Program-made: the position numbers and the translations under genes
Shown here: in pieces, positions 58,404 to 64,000 of the stretch
Position numbering within the stretch: the first letter of the stretch is position 1
How the letters are laid out: each line of letters opens with the position of its first letter
Origin: Strongylocentrotus purpuratus
Lineage: Eukaryota > Echinodermata > Echinoidea > Camarodonta > Strongylocentrotidae
NCBI RefSeq assembly: GCF_000002235.5
Contig: NW_022145604.1
Span: 31,837,857 to 31,901,856 of the forward strand
Length of the DNA: 64,000 nt
Direction of reading: 5' to 3'
Notes under the pieces: model-generated
Told to the model about the DNA's origin: nothing
The model's input: only the letters and a program-made list of their open reading frames with translations
Databases searched by the model: none

Positions 58404-59415
58404 GAAGATTGAGGGCATTTTTAAAATCTAAAATTGTATAGGTAGTCTAATTCATCGATTTAAATTTCTATATTATACGCTACTTCTACAAATTTCTTTG
58501 TGTTCTATACTTACGTTTGTTACCACTACGAGTTAACGCTGTACCATGCTAATGTGTTATTAGCAAGTCAAATACGCCTTAATCTTTTCCGCGTTTATTA
58601 ATATGATTATCATCTTGCTCATCTTCCCATACATTTTATATTGTGACCTGATGTTTGAAAAAAACAAAAACTAATCTAATAGATTTATTGAAAAAATAAC
58701 ATGCTTCTCATACGTAGTGGGTCCCATTATTTAGCCATACAGACCCATTATTTTATGAATTTAAAAAATGGCTATCTTTCATACAAACGCAACACAAAGT
58801 TTGATTCTTAAGTTTACATTCATTAATAACCTGATTCCTGATTCTTTTAAGAATTTAATTGTATTAGAGTACGTTTTCTTACCCTACTCGAAATTCATTA
58901 AACTTTCATTTGATAGATCCTAAATTATTGATCCTGCATAAATCGACTAGACATCATGGTCCAGATTTATGGAATGTGGAATGCACTCCTAGACTCAAAT
59001 AAATCATCATCATTGATCATTTCCCAATGCTGAATTAATATTTAATATCATTTCCAGATTTCTATAACACCCATTACTCTGTATAACTCCCGTATAATAA
59101 TCATCATCCCCGTCATCACTTTTCTCATTTTTAAAATAATTTACCTCGTCCCGGGCTTTCACGCTATGAAGAAAGCGCTTAATGTGATAGCCCCCTTCTG
59201 GAGATTATCAATGAATGATTCTTGGAAGTGTGTTATCAGTTTTATTTTGTTTAAATGTCAACATTTCTATTACTACTATATTTTGTACACGTTCAAAATA
59301 TTGTTTATATGTAGTAAATGTTGTAACGCTAAAATGTAATTTGATTTGTAATTTTTGCAGAATAAGAGAAATTTAATGACATTCAATCATGAACATATCT
59401 CTCTTTAACTTTCAG

Positions 59416-59501
59416 ATCTGCATGCTTTAGGGCATTGACGATTGTACTGGGCCTTTATTGATAAACATCGTTATCCCCCCAATCAATGTCACTTTGTACA
59501 G
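59416..59501 (+). other. TRIM gene 3, putative exon 2
   Basis: 86 bp between CTTTAACTTTCAG and GTAACG. Both splice sites conserved with 16,513-16,589. Confidence 0.55.
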
Positions 59502-60473
59502 GTAACGTATATTACTGAACATAATAGTATTAATACTTCTTATTTGAAATCCGATCTAATCCAAACCTACATAGTATCTGGTGTAGCGCCTTTTCCTTTC
59601 AAAGTTCTAAGCGCTTTATAATTTGCTTCACACCCAGCCGCATAAATCGAATCAAATCAATATATTTTGGTAATACTGGTGGGAGACAAGTTTTCTAGAT
59701 AAGAATGGTTATGACTAATGAATGAAATGTCAACAACAACAAAATGTTCATGCCAATTTCGCAAATTTGCCAATCCAATTTATTTTGCGTGCACTCAATT
59801 TAGCACAATTTAGCCCCGCCCTTTCTTGGATAGTTCACATTCATGATATGTGCATTTTAGTCAACCAGAGAAGCATGTTTCTCATTCAAATTCATATTTC
59901 ATGCACTCTTTTCATTCAATTTAGCATGACATGCTCACGTGATCTCTTAATAGTGCCGTTCATACATTTACATTCTTTTTGGAGCAACCACTTTAGCATT
60001 TCGTTCATTCAAATTAGTCGAGGTTTTCTAATAATTCTTTTTGGGGGGATTAAATTCAAAGAGTGCTTTGCATAGAAGTGTTATATGTTATCACTCTACT
60101 ATGGATTCTTTAAATTTGCGTAGATCTTAAACGTATATGAAAATGATGATAGAAAATGTAGGGGCCTACATAAATAACATCCGTGCTAATTCGAATTAAT
60201 TTGTTACAAAATTGACTGCTAGTAGCGATATGGAATGCTCGATTTCACTTTCGGCAATTGACGACGAATAAGAATGAATTTTGACACACGCGTTAGACGG
60301 AATTAATTTGAATGATAAAAGTGCAAAATCCCGCGACCGAAACTATAAACTGAAGTCATTGAAGTCAACTCGGAGACCGAATTGAACGTTTTATCAAACA
60401 TATTAAAAAGCAGCGAAATTTGCCAGGAAAACATATATCAGCATCAACTGTTATTCATTTTTAATTTTGATAG

Positions 60474-60617
60474 GGCCAGCTACTTCATTGTGTGAGGAGT
60501 ACGGATCAGAAGAAATAGGATGATCTTCATTCATCTTGAGACTGCCTCCTGACTTGTTCTTGATCTGCAGCAGATAGCATGCGGTGGTCAACGGCAGGAA
60601 GGAGAATATACCCGACT
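60474..60617 (+). other. TRIM gene 3, putative exon 3
   Basis: 144 bp between TTTTGATAG and GTAAAC; homologous to 18,267-18,399 and 31,016-31,156. Probably 5' UTR. The next acceptor is probably CATGTCAG at 60,846, 26 bp before the start codon. Confidence 0.55.
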
Positions 60618-60871
60618 GTAAACACTAAAGTTACTTCCGTACATTGTAGCCATAGCAATGAAAACAAAAGTTTGTCATGATAATCTGAACTGTTTCTGAT
60701 TGACTACAGATAATACCGTTGGCTGAAATCCTTAACGAGATGATACCCGTCCTATTCTGCTAAGTTTAGCCAGGTTTATCTGATCATTAACAATATTAAA
60801 GGTGGTTTATGATAATTATTGTTGTTTGAATTATGTATCATGTCAGAGCATATTGAGATAGGAGAATCACA

Positions 60872-62725
60872 ATGTCGGAATTTGAACGCAAAGTTTCACG
60901 CAATTTGCAGTGCCCTGTTTGTCTCGAGCTGCTTAGTGACCCAAAGCAGTTATCATGTACACATACTTTTTGTAAAAAATGCCTTAATGATATTCTTAAA
61001 AGCTCTTCAAAAGATTCTCTAACATGTCCCATCTGTCGAAGTGAAACATCTGTAAAGGGTGGCAATGTCTACAATCTAAATACTAATGTTCCTCTAAAGT
61101 CTCTCGTTGATGATGTGAGAAATAGCCAGCAAGTCTGTGAAATGTGTGACTCAAACCCGAGAGCTGTACATTTCTGTTGTGAGTGTGGTAAGAACATGTG
61201 TAACACATGCCTTGAGATTCACAATAAATGGCCGCCTCATGTCAAGCATAGAGTTGTGAGAGTAGAAGACGTGAGAGAGGGTAAGGTGGTCCTCGAAAAA
61301 GAAGTTTACTGCCAGGAACACAAAGCAGATAAACAAAAAAAAATCTGTACTGATGTGTGTATCACCTGTAAGAAATTCATCTGCTTGAGATGTCGAATGT
61401 TGTACCATGACAAGAAAGGCCACACTGTTCAAGATTTTGAGGAATACAATGGTTCTACCAAGAGTCAAATTGAATTTCTACTATCCAAAAGTAAGAAGAA
61501 GACTACGACCGTCAAGAATCACGTGACCTGCATCGAGACTCAGAAGGAACGTGTCACTGATCACATTGCCGGCAAAAAGGCTGAAATCAACAAGAAATAC
61601 CAAGAATCACTCAAGAAATTAAACGAGAGGAAAGCAGTATTAGATAAGCAGTTGGACGCTCAGAAAGTGGAATTATGTAAAAGATTGGATGTGATGAAAG
61701 ATGCTGATGAGAGGTTGATTACGAGTATTGAGAGTGCGAGTGTGTTAGCAGGTAATAGCATGAAGGCTCCATTAGAAGGTGATATCATTGTTATTCGTGA
61801 TACACTGTCTGGTGAGCTAAAGAATGTACTAGATAGGGATGATCCAGAGAAGAAGCTTGCTACGGATGTAGCTGATCGTGCAGAGCAAATGATATTCACA
61901 CCTAAATGTGATCAGATGAACATTGGTGAGGTCAGGTTCATGGAATATGAGTTGAAATGTTGCGTGAAACTGTTAAAGAAAGGCTTCATGAATAGCATGG
62001 CTGCTACGTCCGATGGCAGGATGGCAGTTGGATACAGCACAGGAATCGATATCTTATCTGTTAACGGTCAGCTGCAGGAGAGAGTCCTCAAGGATGTCGA
62101 TATCCGTGATGTAGGATACCTGTCTGATGGTCGACATGTTATACTGAATGCCAAAAATGACATCACATTGTACACACATGAGTATGAGAAGGTGTATGTA
62201 ACATTTGATACTCTGAGTAAAACTAACGGTGGGATTAATAGTCTTACTATAGACAGTAATAATCTGATCTATGTCGGATACTGGAGAGCCAAGAAGATTC
62301 AGGTGTTCTCACCAGCAGGTGGGAAGGCTATCAGGGAGATACCATGTGATGGGTATGAACCTCACCAAATCACTATTTATAATGACTTATTGATCATTAA
62401 ATATGCAAATACATTAAGAATAATTGAAAAAGATGGCAATGTAAAACTGACGGTAGCTAAATCAAATGTTTACCCATTCGCTGCTGTGACTCACAATAAT
62501 TCAATCCTGATCGCTTGGGTCAAGCATGATGATGGGTTGGTTAGTATCGATGAATACACCAGTGAGCTGAAACACGTCCAGATTCTCATCTCTGATCACA
62601 AGATTGAGACTCCCAAAAAACGTAACTGGTACTATCTCCGCGGGTTCCGATCAGGGGAGATTGCGTTCTGTACTCCTGATAGACTCTATATATTCAGCTC
62701 AGTCGGAAGAGCAGTGGTCTCGTAA
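60872..62725 (+). CDS. TRIM-family E3 ubiquitin ligase (RING, two B-boxes, coiled coil, propeller)
   Basis: 617 residues, the only full-length copy here. RING of C3HC4 type: C14, C17, C29, H31, C34, C37, C52, C55. B-box 1 spans about 89-126 (C89, C92, C102, C105, C110, C113, H117). B-box 2 spans about 147-184 (C147, H150, C159/C163, C166, C174, H179, H184). A Lys/Glu-rich coiled coil follows to about 290. Residues 360-605 form repeated blades (MAATSDGRMAVGYS, VGYLSDGRHVI, IDSNNLIYVGYWRAKKIQVF, FRSGEIAFCTPDRLYIF), probably an NHL-like or TRIM56-like propeller. RING-type TRIMs transfer ubiquitin from an E2; the target is unknown, and some TRIM families act in innate immunity. The ATG is conserved with gene 2. 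The last residues (SSVGRAVVS) and the stop come from a SINE and replace TITP plus a few residues in the paralogues. Confidence 0.9.
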   Translation: MSEFERKVSRNLQCPVCLELLSDPKQLSCTHTFCKKCLNDILKSSSKDSLTCPICRSETSVKGGNVYNLNTNVPLKSLVDDVRNSQQVCEMCDSNPRAVHFCCECGKNMCNTCLEIHNKWPPHVKHRVVRVEDVREGKVVLEKEVYCQEHKADKQKKICTDVCITCKKFICLRCRMLYHDKKGHTVQDFEEYNGSTKSQIEFLLSKSKKKTTTVKNHVTCIETQKERVTDHIAGKKAEINKKYQESLKKLNERKAVLDKQLDAQKVELCKRLDVMKDADERLITSIESASVLAGNSMKAPLEGDIIVIRDTLSGELKNVLDRDDPEKKLATDVADRAEQMIFTPKCDQMNIGEVRFMEYELKCCVKLLKKGFMNSMAATSDGRMAVGYSTGIDILSVNGQLQERVLKDVDIRDVGYLSDGRHVILNAKNDITLYTHEYEKVYVTFDTLSKTNGGINSLTIDSNNLIYVGYWRAKKIQVFSPAGGKAIREIPCDGYEPHQITIYNDLLIIKYANTLRIIEKDGNVKLTVAKSNVYPFAAVTHNNSILIAWVKHDDGLVSIDEYTSELKHVQILISDHKIETPKKRNWYYLRGFRSGEIAFCTPDRLYIFSSVGRAVVS

Positions 62726-62901
62726 TCCGGTGACCCGGGTTCGAAACCAAGTCGATGCGCTAGTGCCCTTTGGTAAGGCATTAATCCTCATTACCAGGTC
62801 CCTCAGAGAGGACCTAAAGCCGTCGGCCGTCTGGTTGCTTGCTTACAAGCATTTATGCTTTCTTAGCAGTCAGGTAAAATAACCACTTTCACCACCACCA
62901 T
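62696..62901 (+). repeat. tRNA-derived SINE at the 3' end of TRIM gene 3
   Basis: AGCTCAGTCGGAAGAGCAGT (box A region), an anticodon-loop-like CTCGTAA, box B GGTTCGAAACC, then the same body as at 741 and an ACC-rich tail. It begins inside the last coding triplets of gene 3 and supplies the stop. Relative to genes 1 and 2, about 20 bp of native sequence (the AACTAACCATCACACC segment) is missing at the junction. Native 3' UTR (ATTATCAGGCGACT) resumes after it. Confidence 0.9.
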
Positions 62902-63134
62902 GATAATAGTCCATTATCAGGCGACTAAACAATTATGATTTTTTTTTCTCGTTCCTAACGTGATGTATTATGACTTTCAATTATTCTCTCGAAATACTTA
63001 ATGAATTGGAACATGGCTAAATACCTAATTATAATCAAAAGGTACGATAACGTGATGTGACATGATTTATTTTGACTCTCAATTATTTAGATTGATTTTT
63101 AGGCAAATTCTCTTGAAAAACAAAATGCGTAACC
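62902..63134 (+). other. 3' UTR/flank of TRIM gene 3
   Basis: Homologous to 34,020-34,230 after gene 2 (GTGATGTATTATGACTTTCA, AAATGCGTAAC). A clear AATAAA is not seen; the position of AATAAAATAATGG in gene 2 reads AATACTTAATG here. Confidence 0.55.
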
Positions 63135-63619
63135 TTAAAGGGTTAGTCGAGTTCTTGTTTAAGACCGCAAAAGCCTTCAAAATGCATGGTTATTGCTCTT
63201 ATTCTTATTTATGACATTTCTAGTGCCTTTCAGAATCTAAAATTGCTATAAAGGTTATTTTAGACCGCCACATGTGTGAACTTAGATTGAATACGATCAT
63301 ACCAATCCAGCTCTATAACCAACCCGAAAATGCCAACAAAAAGCCAATACTTGCATTGGCTGGAATAAAACGTATAAGGCGCTATCTCGTTTTTTAACCG
63401 CTGGTTCAAAATTAGAGCATATTTGTGTCCCACCACCAATATTAGAATGGTTGTATTTATGGATATTTCAGCTGTCTCTGAACCGATTTTGATCAAACAA
63501 AGATCAATTATGTCATTTAAATTGTATATTCTTTCAAATTCGACACTCAGTTTTTCATTATCTCACAACAAAATATTTTCTGTAGCGCCCTCTGCAACAA
63601 AACTCAACTATTCCTTTAA
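63135..63619. mobile_element. TTAA-flanked MITE, 477 bp
   Basis: The element at 63,139-63,615 lies between two TTAA. Ends AGGGTTAGTCGAGTT and AACTCAACTATTCCT are inverted with three mismatches. The gene 2 flank at 34,235 reads GCGTAACTATAACATGACAT without the insert, an empty site. TTAA targeting is piggyBac-like. No coding frame. Confidence 0.8.
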
Positions 63620-63639
63620 CACTGAGACTTACGATTTAA

Positions 63640-63800
63640 TTCAATTCAAATGGTATGGTTTCAATCCATCAGATTCATGTTTCTGTCGACGGTTTCTTTA
63701 ATTTGTGTTGTTTAACGCAACAGAAAGATACAACGATCACTTTAAATATGTAGATTAGCAGCAACATTTTTCTTCATGCTATTACATAAGAATTATCATT
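63640..63800 (+). other. Continuation of TRIM 3' flank
   Basis: TTGTGTTGTTTAACGCAACA and AGATTAGCAGCAAC match the flanks of genes 1 (20,613) and 2 (35,222). No gene. Confidence 0.6.
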
Positions 63801-63804
63801 ATTA

Positions 63805-64000
63805 TTATTAAGTATTTGGCGTCAGTTTAACCCTCGGGTCCCTCCTCCCGGCGTAACTGATTGGGGGTGTGCAGATGGACTACCAGACGAGGTTTTCCCC
63901 TACTCTTGTACGAATAGTGCAGTGGGTTGTTAACGTGCAAAGGTGGTGACTCTCCTGTACGCGGGGCCTCCATTTAACGTCCTATCCGAGAATAGATGAG
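63805..64000. repeat. Unclassified dispersed repeat, cut by window end
   Basis: CGGGTCCCTCCTCC, AGTGCAGTGGGTTGTTAACG and TTTAACGTCCTATCCGAG are motifs I associate with a dispersed repeat in marine invertebrate genomes. It is absent from the paralogous flanks, so it is an insertion or the end of the duplication. Confidence 0.4.

Larger units (their letters stand above)
51210..60180 (+). repeat. Segmental duplication A3, 5' flank of gene 3
   Basis: Collinear with A1 (43,340-47,640) but expanded by about 5.3 kb because of the minisatellite and two foldback insertions at 51.5-56.9 kb. Unlike A1 it continues into exon 3 and the coding exon. Confidence 0.85.

Overview
The window is eukaryotic, most likely from a sea urchin or close echinoderm. 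This rests on a tandem family of TRIM-type (RING/B-box/coiled-coil/propeller) genes, a tRNA-derived SINE of the kind common in sea urchins, and foldback transposons with tandem-repeat arms like the TU elements known from sea urchin. The DNA is AT-rich but full of long poly(G)/poly(C) runs, up to 36 bases. The species is inferred, not proven.

The only clear host genes are three TRIM paralogues, all on the + strand. Each seems to have up to three short 5' non-coding exons followed by one large coding exon. Gene 1 has its promoter and exon 1 at 7.83-8.04 kb, exon 2 at 16.5 kb, exon 3 at 18.3 kb and a decayed coding exon at 18.75-20.4 kb. Gene 2 has a different promoter near 29.1 kb, exons at 29.2, 29.5 and 31.0 kb, and a coding exon at 31.5-34.0 kb split by a 675-bp Harbinger-like element. 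Gene 3 has its promoter near 58.2 kb, exons at 58.4, 59.4 and 60.5 kb, and a full-length coding exon at 60.87-62.73 kb whose last codons and stop come from a SINE. A fourth promoter/exon 1/exon 2 unit at 45.7-47.0 kb has no coding exon.

The genes lie in segmental duplications. The flank 3' of gene 1 (20.4-26.2 kb) recurs after gene 2 (34.0-40.1 kb), each time with a GAT trinucleotide array that flips to ATC. The flank 5' of gene 3 (51.2-60.2 kb) matches 43.3-47.6 kb and, in part, 48.5-49.4 kb. Comparing paralogous copies gives filled and empty sites, so several insertions can be dated relative to the duplications and their target duplications read directly.

Much of the rest is repeat. At 1.9-7.8 kb there is a nested set of inverted arrays. 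At 41.4-42.8 kb there is a 130-bp tandem array that turns over into its reverse complement beside a piggyBac-like N-terminus. At 51.5-56.9 kb a poly(G) minisatellite is interrupted by a 3.0-kb TU-like foldback with an 8-bp target duplication and by a 933-bp near-palindrome with a TA duplication whose arms carry an old SINE. LINE 3' ends occur at 12.7, 16.8 and 25.2-25.8 kb. A broken LTR-retrotransposon Gag fossil lies at 11.2-11.9 kb.

The main biological point is an actively rearranging TRIM (putative ubiquitin ligase) cluster in which mobile elements have altered the protein ends of two of three paralogues, and a simple-repeat change, a deletion and base changes have altered the promoters and splice sites.
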